Assembly: GCF_007197755.1 (NCBI RefSeq)
Contig: NZ_CP041636.1
Coordinates: 2,826,001 to 2,890,000 of the forward strand
Length of the DNA stretch: 64,000 nt
Source of the DNA: Ferrovibrio terrae
GTDB lineage: Bacteria; Pseudomonadota; Alphaproteobacteria; Ferrovibrionales; Ferrovibrionaceae
Direction of reading: 5' to 3'
The notes below the pieces were generated by a model, which did not search any database, had not been told where the DNA came from, and was given only the letters and a program-made list of their open reading frames with translations. Below are positions 35,109 through 43,925 of the stretch, piece by piece. The translations under genes were made by a program, and so were the position numbers. Within the stretch, counting starts at the first letter, position 1. The number at the start of each line of letters is the position of its first letter.

Positions 35109-36394
35109 CGGCTGCCATCGTCGCACTCGTCGCCATGCTGGCGCTGATCGTGGTCGAAGTGCCGATCGCGGTGGCGATGGCGCTGCCCGGCATCGCCGGC
35201 TTCCTGTGGATGCTGGGCTGGGACCCGACTGCCTATATGGTGGCGGAAACCACCTTCAGCACCGTGAACTCCTACGCCCTGTCGGTGATTCCGCTGTTCA
35301 TCCTGATGGGCAACCTGATCAACGAGGCCGATGTCTCGCGCGAGCTGTATGACGCCGCCTACAAGTTTGTCGGTCATCTGAAAGGCGGCCTGGCGATTGC
35401 CACCGTCATTGCCTGCGCGGCTTTCGCCGCCGTCTGCGGTTCCAGCCTGGCCACGGCGGCGGCGATGTCGAAAGTCGCCTATCCCTCCATGAAGCGCTAC
35501 GGCTATGCCGATGGCCTCGCCGCCGGCAGCATCGCCTCGGCGGGAACGCTGGGCATCATGATCCCGCCCAGCGTCGCCTTCATGGTCTACGGCATCATGA
35601 CGCAGACCGATATCGGCAAGCTGTTCATGGCCGGCGTGCTGCCTGGCCTGCTCGGCGCGCTGCTCTATATCGGCGCCGTGCTGGTCGCCGTCACGCTGCG
35701 GCCGCAGGATGGTCCGGCGGGCGAACGCAGCAGCTGGCGCGAGCGTTTTCTGGCCTTGCGCGGCACCGCCACGGTGCTGGGCCTGTTCCTGCTGGTGATC
35801 GGCGGCATGTATGGCGGCGTGTTCACGCCCACCGAAGCCGCCGGTATCGGCGCGGTCGGCGCCTTCGTCATCGCGCTGGCGCGCCGCAAGCTCAGCTGGC
35901 GCCGGCTGTTCGCCATCCTGGCCGATACCGCGGCCACCACCACGATGCTGTTCTTCGTGCTGGTCGGCGCGCTGATCTTCTCCAAGTTCATCACCATCGC
36001 CGGTTTCACCCAGGCGCTGACCGGCTGGTTCACCGGGCTGGAGATCGGCCCGCTCGGCCTGATCCTGATCATCTGCGCGCTGTATCTGGTGCTCGGCTGC
36101 TTCCTTGAAAGCATGTCGATGATCCTGCTCACCCTGCCGATCATCTTCCCCATCGTGAGCGCCGCCGGCTTCGACCCGGTCTGGTTCGGCGTCATCATGA
36201 TCACGTTGATCGAGGTCGCGCTGATCACGCCGCCGGTCGGCATGAATGTCTACATGATGCACACGCTGCTGCCGCATATCCCGATGAAGACCATCTTCGC
36301 CGGCGTCGGCACCTTCGTTGCCGCCGATGTCGTCCGCATTATCCTGCTGATTGCGTTTCCTGCCATTGCCACCTTCCTGCCATCACTCATGTAA
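35105..36394 (+). CDS. dctM: TRAP transporter large permease DctM
   Basis: A 429-residue, roughly twelve-helix permease with VPIAVAMALPGIAGFLW, SVIPLFILMGNLINEADVSRELYD, the GSSLATAAAMSKVAYPSMKRYGY segment, GTLGIMIPPSVAFMVYG and the late LITPPVGMNVYMMH. It uses the sodium gradient for import of the DctP-bound solute. It sits between dctQ and dctP. Confidence 0.95.
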   Translation: MTAAIVALVAMLALIVVEVPIAVAMALPGIAGFLWMLGWDPTAYMVAETTFSTVNSYALSVIPLFILMGNLINEADVSRELYDAAYKFVGHLKGGLAIATVIACAAFAAVCGSSLATAAAMSKVAYPSMKRYGYADGLAAGSIASAGTLGIMIPPSVAFMVYGIMTQTDIGKLFMAGVLPGLLGALLYIGAVLVAVTLRPQDGPAGERSSWRERFLALRGTATVLGLFLLVIGGMYGGVFTPTEAAGIGAVGAFVIALARRKLSWRRLFAILADTAATTTMLFFVLVGALIFSKFITIAGFTQALTGWFTGLEIGPLGLILIICALYLVLGCFLESMSMILLTLPIIFPIVSAAGFDPVWFGVIMITLIEVALITPPVGMNVYMMHTLLPHIPMKTIFAGVGTFVAADVVRIILLIAFPAIATFLPSLM

Positions 36395-36404
36395 GAGGCC
36401 CATC

Positions 36405-37439
36405 ATGACCGCATGCCGTACCCTCATCCTCGCCGCCGTGGCGGCCACGACCGTCTCTGCTTCAGCACAGGCTCAGACCGTGCTGCGATTCTCCAACTGG
36501 CTGCCGCCGACGCATCATGTCGTCACCGAGATGGTCACGCCCTGGGCCGCGGATGTCGAAAAGGCCACCGAAGGCCGCGTCAAGCTGCAGATCCTGCCGG
36601 CACTGGGCGCACCGCCGGCGCATTTCGATCTGGTCAAGAACGGCGTGGCCGATGTCGCCTTCGGCGTGCATGCCTATACGCCGAACCGCTTCAAGCTGAC
36701 CGAGATGGGCGAACTGCCGTTCACTGCCGATCATTCGGTGGTGAATTCGCTGGCCTACTGGCGCACCTACTCGAAGCATTTCGCCAAGCATAACGAGCAT
36801 GAAGGCACGCATCTGCTCGGCCTGTGGACCAACGGCCCGTACCAGCTGTTCACCAAGGCCAATGCGCTGACCAGCCTGGATGCCGTCAACGGCATCAAGA
36901 TCCGCATCCCGGGCGTCACCGTCGAGCGCATCACCAAGGCGCTCGGCATGACGCCGATTTCCTCGCCGCTCAGCGAAGCCTATGAGCAGATTTCGCGCGG
37001 CGTGATCCAGGGCATGTTCCAGCAGAAGGAAACCGTGATCGCCTTCAACATGACCCAGCATATGCCGGTCGCCAGCTTCGTGCCCGGCGGCTTCGCCCAT
37101 TCGAGCCAGTTCATGGTGATCAACGAGGCCAAGTGGAAGGGGCTGGACGCCAAGGACCGCGACGCGATCACCAAACTGTCGGGTGAGGCGATGGCGAAGC
37201 GTTTCGCCACGGTGTGGGAAGCCAAGGAAGCCGCCGCGCTGGCCAAGTTCGCCGAAACCGGCGTGAAGGTGACCAACGTGGACGGCAAGCTGCTCGAGGA
37301 ACTGCGCGGCAAGCTGCAGTTCGTCACCGACGAATGGCTGGCCGAAGCCGGCAAGAAGGCGCCGGAAGCCAAGGCCGCGCTGGCCGAATACAGGGCGGCG
37401 ATCCCGGCGGTCGCCAAAGAGCTGAACGTCAAGCCGTAA
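36405..37439 (+). CDS. dctP: TRAP transporter substrate-binding protein DctP
   Basis: A 344-residue periplasmic protein: signal MTACRTLILAAVAATTVSAS to AQA, then TVLRFSNWLPPTHHVVTEMV, VEKATEGRVKLQILPALGAPPAHFDLVKNGVADVAFG, and the carboxylate-clamping Arg in GIKIRIPGVTVERITKALG. This is the DctP/TAXI-unrelated type binding C4-dicarboxylates, sugar acids or similar. AAGAGG precedes ATG 36405 by seven bases. The next gene starts on its stop codon. Confidence 0.94.
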   Translation: MTACRTLILAAVAATTVSASAQAQTVLRFSNWLPPTHHVVTEMVTPWAADVEKATEGRVKLQILPALGAPPAHFDLVKNGVADVAFGVHAYTPNRFKLTEMGELPFTADHSVVNSLAYWRTYSKHFAKHNEHEGTHLLGLWTNGPYQLFTKANALTSLDAVNGIKIRIPGVTVERITKALGMTPISSPLSEAYEQISRGVIQGMFQQKETVIAFNMTQHMPVASFVPGGFAHSSQFMVINEAKWKGLDAKDRDAITKLSGEAMAKRFATVWEAKEAAALAKFAETGVKVTNVDGKLLEELRGKLQFVTDEWLAEAGKKAPEAKAALAEYRAAIPAVAKELNVKP

Positions 37440-37795
37440 TGGCCGACGACAGTTTCAGTCTCTACGACCTGCGCATCGAGTGGGTGCCGGGCGACGGCGG
37501 GCGCTGCTTCTGCGCCGCCAAACCCGGCGACCATTTCGAACTGCATGGCGAGCAGCTGCATCTCCCGCCCGGCCAGTCCTGGTCGATCTACACGCTGGCG
37601 GCGTTGCTGCCGCTGCTGCCGGCCAAGCAGCGCGAGACGCATCCGAATGACTGGATGAGCACCGACGCGCTGGTCGCCTGCCCGGACCCGAACTGCACGG
37701 CACGGTTCCGCATCCGGCGGGTGGCCAAGCGCGACTTCCGCCATTCCGAAACCACCGCAGTCCCTTTGAGCGGCAACGACGACAGCAAGGCGTAA
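37439..37795 (+). CDS. TIGR04076-family small protein
   Basis: A 118-residue protein, MADDSFSLYDLRIEWV..., with paired cysteines in GGRCFCAAKPGDHFEL and CPDPNC near residues 24 and 80. It also has the YTLAALLPLLPAKQRETHPNDWM segment of the TIGR04076 family, whose function is unknown and which often lies beside oxidoreductases. The ATG shares a base with the dctP stop, and an aldo/keto reductase follows 6 bp later, so all are in the TRAP operon. The cysteines could bind metal. Confidence 0.82.
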   Translation: MADDSFSLYDLRIEWVPGDGGRCFCAAKPGDHFELHGEQLHLPPGQSWSIYTLAALLPLLPAKQRETHPNDWMSTDALVACPDPNCTARFRIRRVAKRDFRHSETTAVPLSGNDDSKA

Positions 37796-37800
37796 GGATC

Positions 37801-38838
37801 ATGGTCGAGCGGTATGAACTGGTGCCGGGCTATACGATGTCGCGGCTGCTGAAGGGCGGCTGGCATCTGGCCGGCGGCCATGGCGAAGTCGATCGCCAAC
37901 AGGCCATCGACGACATGGCCGCGTTTGTCGAGGCCGGGATTACCAGCTTCGACTGCGCCGACCATTACACCGGCGTCGAGGAACTGATCGGCGATTTCAG
38001 CGCCGCCTATCCCGAACTCGGGAAACGCATCGAGATCCATACCAAGTTCGTCCCGGACTATGACCGCCTGACCAGTTGCGACCGTGCCTATGTCGAAAGC
38101 ATCATCGACCGCTCATTGCAGCGCCTGCGCGTCGGACGGCTCGATCTGGTGCAGTTCCACTGGTGGAATTATGCCGTGCCCGGCTATGTCGAGGCGATGC
38201 AGGTGCTGGACGAACTGCGCAGGGCCGGCAAGATCCGCCTGCTGGGTTTGACCAATTTCAACACCGCCACCACGCGTGAGATCGTCAATGCCGGTGTGCC
38301 GGTGGCGGCGACACAGGTGCAGTATTCCGTGCTGGACTCGCGGCCCGAGCGCGGCCTGGCCGAATTCTGCCGGCAGCATAAAATCGGGCTGCTCTGCTAC
38401 GGGACACTGGCTGGCGGATTCCTGAGTGAGGCCTGGCTCGGTGTGCCTGAGCCGCAGGAACCGCTCGAAAATCGGTCTCTCACCAAATACAAGCTGATCA
38501 TCGAGGATTTCGGCGGCTGGGCGCTGTTCCAGGAATTGCTCGCCACCCTGCAGGAGATCGGTCGCGCGCATGAGGCCGGCATCGGCCAGGTGGCGACGCG
38601 CTATGTGCTCGACCGCCCGGGTGTGGCCGGCGCCATCGTCGGCGCGACCTCGACGAAGCATCTCGCCGGCAACCTGCGCATCAATGCGATGCGGCTCAGC
38701 GACGCCGAACGCGCGCGCCTGGACGCCGTGCTGGCGAAACGCTCAGGACCGCCGGGCGACTGCTACGATATCGAGCGCGACAAGACCGGCCGCCACGGCC
38801 GCATCATGCGCTACAACCAGAATGACGGCCGGCACTGA
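37801..38838 (+). CDS. Aldo/keto reductase
   Basis: A 345-residue TIM-barrel NAD(P)H oxidoreductase. Catalytic tetrad candidates: Asp and Tyr in DCADHYTGVEELIG, Lys in EIHTKFVPD and His in LVQFHWWNYAVPGY. The nucleotide phosphate loop is near GAIVGATSTKHLAGNLR. It resembles the subgroup containing plant-like and bacterial aldehyde or galactose dehydrogenases. As the last gene of the dctQMP-TIGR04076 operon it probably acts on the imported sugar acid or a derived aldehyde. The substrate is unknown. Confidence 0.88.
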   Translation: MVERYELVPGYTMSRLLKGGWHLAGGHGEVDRQQAIDDMAAFVEAGITSFDCADHYTGVEELIGDFSAAYPELGKRIEIHTKFVPDYDRLTSCDRAYVESIIDRSLQRLRVGRLDLVQFHWWNYAVPGYVEAMQVLDELRRAGKIRLLGLTNFNTATTREIVNAGVPVAATQVQYSVLDSRPERGLAEFCRQHKIGLLCYGTLAGGFLSEAWLGVPEPQEPLENRSLTKYKLIIEDFGGWALFQELLATLQEIGRAHEAGIGQVATRYVLDRPGVAGAIVGATSTKHLAGNLRINAMRLSDAERARLDAVLAKRSGPPGDCYDIERDKTGRHGRIMRYNQNDGRH

Positions 38839-38855
38839 CGCTGAGAAGCGGGGGC

Positions 38856-40112
38856 TTACGCCGCCTCGATCAGCACATGCTGCTTCTTGCCGAAGCTGAG
38901 ACGCAGGCGGCCGTCGCTGCCGAGATCGGCCGCTGAAATCCGCTGCGTCTCTTCGGTCACCACCGCGTCGTTGAGCTTGATCGCATTGCCGCGGATGTGA
39001 CGCCGTGCCTCGCCGCCGGATTTGGCGAGACCCGCTTCCAGCACCAGCGCGAAGGCTTCGATGCCGGCCTCAAGCCGGACGCGCTCGACTTTCACCACCG
39101 GGAGCGCACCGCCGAAGCTGCCCTGCTCGAAGGCCTTCTTCGCGGTGTCGGCGGCGATCTCGGCAGCCTCGCGGCCACGGCACAGCGCGGTCGCCTCGGT
39201 GGCGAGCACCTTCTTGGCGTCGTTCAGCCCGGCGCCCTGCAGGTTTTCGAGCTTTGAAATCTCGTCCAGCGGCAGGTCGGTGAACAGCCGCAGGAAGCGG
39301 CCGACATCGGCGTCTTCGCAGTTGCGCCAGTACTGCCAGTAGTCATAGGTCGGCAGCAGGTCCTCGTTGAGCCACACCGCGCCTGACGCCGTCTTGCCCA
39401 TCTTCTGGCCCGAAGCGGTCATCAGCAGCGGGCAGGTCAGGCCGTACAGGCTCATGTCGGCCGAGCGGCGGCCGAGTTCGACGCCGTTGACGATGTTGCC
39501 CCACTGGTCCGAACCGCCCATCTGCAGATTGCACTTGTAGCGGCGGCCGAGTTCTACGAAGTCGTAGGCCTGCAGGATCATGTAGTTGAATTCGAGGAAG
39601 CTGAGTGGCTGCTCGCGCTCCAGCCGCAGCTTCACGCTGTCGAATGACAGCATGCGGTTGACCGAGAAGTGCCGGCCGTAGTCACGCAGGAAATCGATAT
39701 ACTGCAGCTGATCCAGCCATTCGGCATTGTTGGCCATGATGGCATCCGACGGCCCGTCACCGAAGGTCACAAAACGCGAGAACGCCGTCTTGATGCTCGC
39801 CATGTTGGCGGCGATGTCATCATTGGTCAGCAGTTTGCGCGCCTCGTCCTTGCCCGACGGGTCGCCGACTTTCGTGGTGCCGCCGCCCATCAGCACGATC
39901 GGCTTGTGGCCGGCCTGCTGCAGGCGGCGCAGCATCATGATCGAGAGCAGATGGCCGACATGCAGGCTCGGCCCGGTGCAGTCATAGCCGACATAGCAGG
40001 TGATGCCGGCCGGCCGGCTCGCCAGGGCATCCAGAGCTTCCGGATCGGTGCACTGGTGCAGATAGCCGCGCTGCGAGATGGTGCGCAGGAAATCGGATTT
40101 GAACTCGGTCAT
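38856..40112 (-). CDS. tyrS: Tyrosyl-tRNA synthetase
   Basis: A 418-residue class I synthetase charging tRNA-Tyr. The ATP site HIGH-like motif is LHVGHLLS near residue 50; KMSKS-like [10 protein letters not shown] is near residue 235; tyrosine contacts are in [24 protein letters not shown]. An S4 RNA-binding domain ([19 protein letters not shown]) closes the protein. Length and motif order are normal for the alphaproteobacterial TyrRS. Confidence 0.97.
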   Translation of the reverse strand: MTEFKSDFLRTISQRGYLHQCTDPEALDALASRPAGITCYVGYDCTGPSLHVGHLLSIMMLRRLQQAGHKPIVLMGGGTTKVGDPSGKDEARKLLTNDDIAANMASIKTAFSRFVTFGDGPSDAIMANNAEWLDQLQYIDFLRDYGRHFSVNRMLSFDSVKLRLEREQPLSFLEFNYMILQAYDFVELGRRYKCNLQMGGSDQWGNIVNGVELGRRSADMSLYGLTCPLLMTASGQKMGKTASGAVWLNEDLLPTYDYWQYWRNCEDADVGRFLRLFTDLPLDEISKLENLQGAGLNDAKKVLATEATALCRGREAAEIAADTAKKAFEQGSFGGALPVVKVERVRLEAGIEAFALVLEAGLAKSGGEARRHIRGNAIKLNDAVVTEETQRISAADLGSDGRLRLSFGKKQHVLIEAA

Positions 40113-40139
40113 CTGGGCTGCTCGGTATGATGGGCTTTA

Positions 40140-41282
40140 ATGGCCCGATGGTCTAACATATGGCCCCAGACTCGCCTAGTTCCGGAAAGCCCCGGTTTGC
40201 CACAGAATCCCTGGTTTATCGGCCTGATGAGCGGCACCTCGATGGACGGCATCGACGCCGCCCTGCTGCGCACGGATGGCGTCGGGATTTCCGGCTTCGG
40301 CCCGGCGCTGACGCTGCCCTATGAGCCTGCCTTGCGCGCCCGTATCCGCGCCTGCCTCAACGACGGCCCCGGCCATCCTTTAAGCTTAAGCCGCGACCTG
40401 GCGGTGGCGCATGCTGCTGCCGTGCAGGCGTTGCTGGACAAGGCGGGCATGACGGCGCGTGACATCGCCTGGCTCGGCTTCCATGGCCATACCCTGCTGC
40501 ACAGGCCGGGCGAGAGACGGACATGGCAGGCCGGTGACGGCGCGCTGCTGGCCCGACTCACCGGCATCGGCACGGTGAGCGACTTCCGCAGCATGGATGT
40601 GGCGATGGGCGGGCAGGGCGCGCCGCTGGTGCCATTGTATCATCTGGCGCTCGCCCGGCATGCGCAGCTCGCGCCGCCCTTGCTGGTGCTCAATCTCGGC
40701 GGCGTCGGCAATGTCACCTATATCGGCAGTGAGAGCGAGAGCGACCTGATCGCCTTCGACACCGGCCCGGGCAATGCCCTCATTGATGACTGGATGCTGC
40801 GGCATGCCAATGTCGCGCATGATGAAAGCGGAACAACGGCGGCAGCGGGTGCAGCGAATGCAGATCGCCTCGCGCGCCTGCTCGACCATCCGTATTTCAA
40901 TACACGCCCGCCGAAATCGCTCGACCGCAACGACTTCACGTCAGCCGCCGTGGAAGGACTTTCGGTGGAAGACGGCGCGGCGACGCTCGCGGCCTTCACG
41001 GCAGCATCGGTGGCGCGCGGCTTAAGCCATCTGCCGCAGCGGCCGCTGCGCTGCCTCGTCTGTGGCGGCGGACGCCACAATGCGACGCTGATGAAGCTGC
41101 TGACCCAGCATCTCAACATGCCGGTCGAAGCCGTCGAGGCGGTCGGCTGGAATGGCGATCATCTCGAAGCCGAAGCCTTCGCCTTCCTCGCCGCGCGCGC
41201 CGTGCGTGGGTTGCCGCTCAGTCTGCCGGGCACCACGGGGGTGAGTGTGCCCGTGAGTGGTGGAAGAGTGTACAAGCTTTAG
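40140..41282 (+). CDS. anmK: Anhydro-N-acetylmuramic acid kinase
   Basis: A 380-residue kinase that opens and phosphorylates 1,6-anhydro-MurNAc during cell-wall recycling. Seen: WFIGLMSGTSMDGIDAALLR (ATP/sugar site), GFHGHTLLHRPGERRTWQAGDG, VSDFRSMDVAMGGQGAPLVPLYH, NLGGVGNVTYI, FDTGPGNALIDDW and VCGGGRHN. The ATG at 40140 leaves only 27 bp to the divergent tyrS start. An in-frame TTG at 40197, with GGAAAG seven bases upstream, would start closer to the family N-terminus and is a good alternative. Confidence 0.95.
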   Translation: MARWSNIWPQTRLVPESPGLPQNPWFIGLMSGTSMDGIDAALLRTDGVGISGFGPALTLPYEPALRARIRACLNDGPGHPLSLSRDLAVAHAAAVQALLDKAGMTARDIAWLGFHGHTLLHRPGERRTWQAGDGALLARLTGIGTVSDFRSMDVAMGGQGAPLVPLYHLALARHAQLAPPLLVLNLGGVGNVTYIGSESESDLIAFDTGPGNALIDDWMLRHANVAHDESGTTAAAGAANADRLARLLDHPYFNTRPPKSLDRNDFTSAAVEGLSVEDGAATLAAFTAASVARGLSHLPQRPLRCLVCGGGRHNATLMKLLTQHLNMPVEAVEAVGWNGDHLEAEAFAFLAARAVRGLPLSLPGTTGVSVPVSGGRVYKL

Positions 41283-41329
41283 CTCTTATTTAAATCTTGC
41301 ATACATGTGCATTGCGGCTCACTAAAATC

Positions 41330-41345
41330 ACATACGTCCGTATGT
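41330..41345. promoter_or_regulatory. Inverted repeat upstream of the cysteine-rich gene
   Basis: ACATACG (41330-41336) and CGTATGT (41339-41345) form a perfect 7-bp inverted repeat with a TC centre. It lies in the AT-rich 153-bp gap between anmK and the small cysteine-rich gene. The size and symmetry suit a TetR- or similar dimer-binding operator. No cognate regulator gene is adjacent. Confidence 0.45.
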
Positions 41346-41435
41346 ATTTCTGAAGTTTTTTCAAAATTAAATTCGCATCGATTATTGCTGGGCCTATTGT
41401 CACCCAGTCTGAACACTGGACAAAAGGGGGCGTTC

Positions 41436-41747
41436 ATGAAAATGCGAGTGCTACTCTTATTCGCGATGCTCTTTTGCTTTGCGTTTGGAACGACGTCGTA
41501 TGCCTCTAATGAGGTTGCGAGTATCACCATCCTCGATGATTCCGCTGCGGTGCAAAAACTAAAGCAGCTCGGTAAGTCTCAACTTTCTCAGGGGGCATGT
41601 ACTCCATCGGGTCCTGCTCCAGGGCACTCCTGTAGTTGTAGCAACGGAACGACCAGAATGGCTTCCTGCTCTCAAAAAACAGATAGTTTTGGAAAGCCAT
41701 GTGGCGTTGTCTGCGCGCCATGCTGTAGCGCATGTGGACAGTGTTAA
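41436..41747 (+). CDS. Small secreted cysteine-rich protein, unrecognised family
   Basis: A 103-residue protein with a strong RBS (AAGGGGG, six bases before ATG 41436) and a clear Sec signal: MKMRVLLLFAMLFCFAFGTT, cleavage near SYA-SN. A short Leu/Lys helix (DDSAAVQKLKQLGKSQLS) leads to a C-terminal domain with ten cysteines in about 50 residues, in the pattern C-x10-C-x-C-x8-C-x10-C-x3-C-x2-CC-x2-C-x2-C. That suggests disulfides or a metal cluster. Base and codon use is markedly more AT-rich than neighbours (AAA, TTT and TCT codons are common), a sign of acquisition. An intrinsic terminator follows. I do not recognise the family; a secreted peptide, metal-binding or RiPP-like role are all possible. 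Confidence 0.82.
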   Translation: MKMRVLLLFAMLFCFAFGTTSYASNEVASITILDDSAAVQKLKQLGKSQLSQGACTPSGPAPGHSCSCSNGTTRMASCSQKTDSFGKPCGVVCAPCCSACGQC

Positions 41748-41754
41748 TGATTGA

Positions 41755-41789
41755 CCGCCACTCGCTCTGTTGCGAGTGGCGGTTTCCTT
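41755..41789 (+). terminator. Intrinsic terminator of the cysteine-rich gene
   Basis: CCGCCACTCGC (41755-41765) pairs perfectly with GCGAGTGGCGG (41772-41782) around TCTGTT, followed by TTTCCTT. It starts seven bases after the stop codon, showing that the small gene is an independent transcription unit. Confidence 0.88.
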
Positions 41790-41806
41790 CGTGAGTATAG
41801 GGTGCC

Positions 41807-41850
41807 CTACAGCCCCTTCACCATAGCATAGGTCGTGCCGGTCCGATGCG
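41807..41850 (-). pseudogene. 3' remnant of a GNAT acetyltransferase gene
   Basis: On the complementary strand the bases read PHRTGTTYAMVKGL then TAG, matching the last residues of the intact GNAT encoded at 43433-43888 (THRSGATYAMVKALD). At DNA level 41810-41850 and 43439-43479 agree at 36 of 41 positions. No further GNAT sequence precedes the match; the next gene begins 15 bp away. It looks like a stub left by recombination or deletion of a second copy. Confidence 0.7.
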
Positions 41851-41865
41851 GGGGCCTTCCAGTCC

Positions 41866-43287
41866 CTAAGCCACCACCATCCGCTGCGGGATATGGTCGG
41901 CGCGCAAAGCCTGGCGGTGGCCCGGCGTGGCGATCTGCGGCGCAACCGCATCGCCGCACAGGAAGCCGAAGCCGGCATTGACGCCGAGTTCCAGCCCGGT
42001 GGCATCATTCACATTCCACAGGATCGATTCCATCTTGTGCCAGGCGGCCCGCTTGGTGAAAGCCGACAGCGCCTGGAACCGCGCCGCCGGATCGGCGATC
42101 TCGGTCGGCAGGCCGGTCGAGAAGGCATGGCAGCCGGTCTGGGCATAGAGGTCGATCAGGCGCGGGTCGGGTGCGAGATTCAGCGTGCGCACGGCGCAGT
42201 AACGCTGGACGTAATTGAAGGCATCGGCGATGCGGCTGCCCGGCGTGCCGTTCGGGATGTTGGTCATCACGATCGACAGGCTGCGGAACAGGCCGGCCGG
42301 CAGGTCCTTGAAACGTTCGAGATAGATATTGCGTGTGCGCGAGGTCGCCAGCGTGGCGAACGTCACCGGAATGGTGATGAAGCCCTTGTGGCCGCCAGTC
42401 ACCATGCGGTGCAGGCCGAGCAAAGCGGTGGTCAGCCGGTAGCGGTCGAGCAGGAATTCCAGCTCCTCGGGGTCTTCCAGCATCGGGTCACTGGCATCGG
42501 CGGTGCGGCCGGTCGGCATATGCGTGACATGCACGGTGTAGAAGGAGAAGGCGCGGCGCTTGACGCTGAAATTCGGATAGAAGGACGCTTGGCATTCCTT
42601 CAGGAAGGATGCGCTCTTCTTTTTCTGGAACAGCATGTCGAGCGACTGGTCGAGATCGGTCAGGTCCGGTCCGGCGCCCATCATCGGCGCGGGCCGCTGC
42701 TGCGCGGTCTCGGCAAAACCGTCATGCACCGGCTCGTCGCCGAACATCAGCACGTCGCCGCTGGCAGTCGTCGCACCGTTCGTTTCGACGCCGCCGGCCT
42801 TCACATGCTGCAGCAGTTCGTCCATCGAGTTCACCTTGCTGGCCAGGAAGCTGCTGTCGACTTCGGCAACGGTGGAGGCGATGTGGATGTGGTGTTCCGG
42901 CAGCTCGCCCAGGATCAGGCGCTCGGCCTCCTGCGCGATGGCGGCGGCCTTGGCCTTCGCCTGCGCATGATTCAGTTGCAGGAACAGCACCAGATAGTCG
43001 TCGTTTTCAAGATGGTAATGGGTGTCGCCGGCATCGAGCCGCTCGCGGATCACGCCTTCGACGATGCTGTGGATGGTCTCGCGACGTTTGGCCCAGTCAT
43101 CGCCGAGCGCGTCGCGCACGGCCTGCAGGCCGATCATCTGAAGATTGCCGGCCTGGATTTTGCGCGGCAGCGGGGCGGCGCCGGCAACTACCCGCAGATG
43201 CGGTGCGCCGGCAGTGCGACGGGGCGCGGGGGCGTCCGCTGCATCATCGCTGAACAGGAAAGCTTTCATCCGATTGAAGACAGACAT
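41866..43287 (-). CDS. Hypothetical protein, possibly a degenerate GGDEF-EAL relative
   Basis: A 473-residue cytosolic protein (MSVFNRMKAFLFSDDAADAP...). Residues about 60-135 (RETIHSIVEGVIRERLDAGD, HLENDDYLVLFLQLNHAQAK) have the spacing of a GGDEF core, but with ENDDYLVLF in place of GGDEFAVLL. Residues about 255-440 (DPEELEFLLDRYRLTTALLG, FITIPVTFATLATSRTRNIY, LSIVMTNIPNGTPGSRIADA) recall EAL domains without the EAL or DDFG residues. If correct, it binds rather than makes or breaks c-di-GMP. This assignment is tentative. The gene lies between the GNAT remnant and the intact GNAT gene. Confidence 0.75.
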   Translation of the reverse strand: MSVFNRMKAFLFSDDAADAPAPRRTAGAPHLRVVAGAAPLPRKIQAGNLQMIGLQAVRDALGDDWAKRRETIHSIVEGVIRERLDAGDTHYHLENDDYLVLFLQLNHAQAKAKAAAIAQEAERLILGELPEHHIHIASTVAEVDSSFLASKVNSMDELLQHVKAGGVETNGATTASGDVLMFGDEPVHDGFAETAQQRPAPMMGAGPDLTDLDQSLDMLFQKKKSASFLKECQASFYPNFSVKRRAFSFYTVHVTHMPTGRTADASDPMLEDPEELEFLLDRYRLTTALLGLHRMVTGGHKGFITIPVTFATLATSRTRNIYLERFKDLPAGLFRSLSIVMTNIPNGTPGSRIADAFNYVQRYCAVRTLNLAPDPRLIDLYAQTGCHAFSTGLPTEIADPAARFQALSAFTKRAAWHKMESILWNVNDATGLELGVNAGFGFLCGDAVAPQIATPGHRQALRADHIPQRMVVA

Positions 43288-43432
43288 GGCCTATTTCCTC
43301 CGTGATCCCAGTATGGAGCGGCCATATCGAAACGCGAGTTACTTGCCGGTTACGCTGCAACCGGAGGACATTACTTTTTGGAAAGGCCGGGATTTGAAAT
43401 TGCCTGTTTTCCGTGGGCGGCCACGGATGCAG

Positions 43433-43888
43433 TCAGTCCAGCGCCTTCACCATTGCATAGGTCGCGCCGCTACGATGCGTCAGCGCGCGGATGCGGTGAT
43501 AGCCGAGCCGTTCATAGAATTCGACGCCGGTGAGCGAGGCTGACAGCGCCAGTTGCGCATCGCCGCGCTGGCGTGCATGCGCCTCGATATGCGCGACCAG
43601 CATGCTGCCCAGTCCCAGCCGCTGTCGCTCGGGCACGACGAACAGCGCCCAGAGTTCTCCGCCGGCATAGCCCACCGTGGCGACGATCTCGCCGTCGATC
43701 TCGGCGACGAACACATCCTGGCGCTGGATGCGCTCCAGCATGCCGCCGGCCGAAAAGCTGGCGAACAGGCGGCTGATCTCGGCCACGGAATAGTCGGCCG
43801 CATTGCTGACCCGCAGCGTGCGCTGGATCAGGGCGGCGATAACCTTGGCATCGCTGTCGATGGCGGGGCGGATCGGAATGGCGAACAT
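43433..43888 (-). CDS. GNAT family N-acetyltransferase
   Basis: A 151-residue acetyltransferase starting MFAIPIRPAIDSDAKVIAAL at 43888. The longer open frame runs back through a repeat and is not used. Acetyl-CoA motif: LWALFVVPERQRLGLGSMLVAHIEAHARQRG; then LSASLTGVEFYERLGYHRI and THRSGATYAMVKAL. The N-terminal I-R-x-A-x-D-x-D-A and SAADYSVAEISRLFASF pattern fits small-molecule GNATs. Substrate is unknown. A partial second copy of its 3' end lies at 41807. Confidence 0.88.
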   Translation of the reverse strand: MFAIPIRPAIDSDAKVIAALIQRTLRVSNAADYSVAEISRLFASFSAGGMLERIQRQDVFVAEIDGEIVATVGYAGGELWALFVVPERQRLGLGSMLVAHIEAHARQRGDAQLALSASLTGVEFYERLGYHRIRALTHRSGATYAMVKALD

Positions 43889-43925
43889 GCATCCATCAGA
43901 TAAGGCGGAGAAGGCGAAACCCCAA

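Noticed and set aside
41297-41328. Sigma-70 promoter TTGCAT...TAAAAT before the cysteine-rich gene
   Set aside because: Spacer is 20 bp, too long for a confident call.
41524-41733. Antisense frame over the cysteine-rich gene
   Set aside because: Sense frame has RBS, signal peptide and a terminator immediately after its stop; the antisense frame has none of these.
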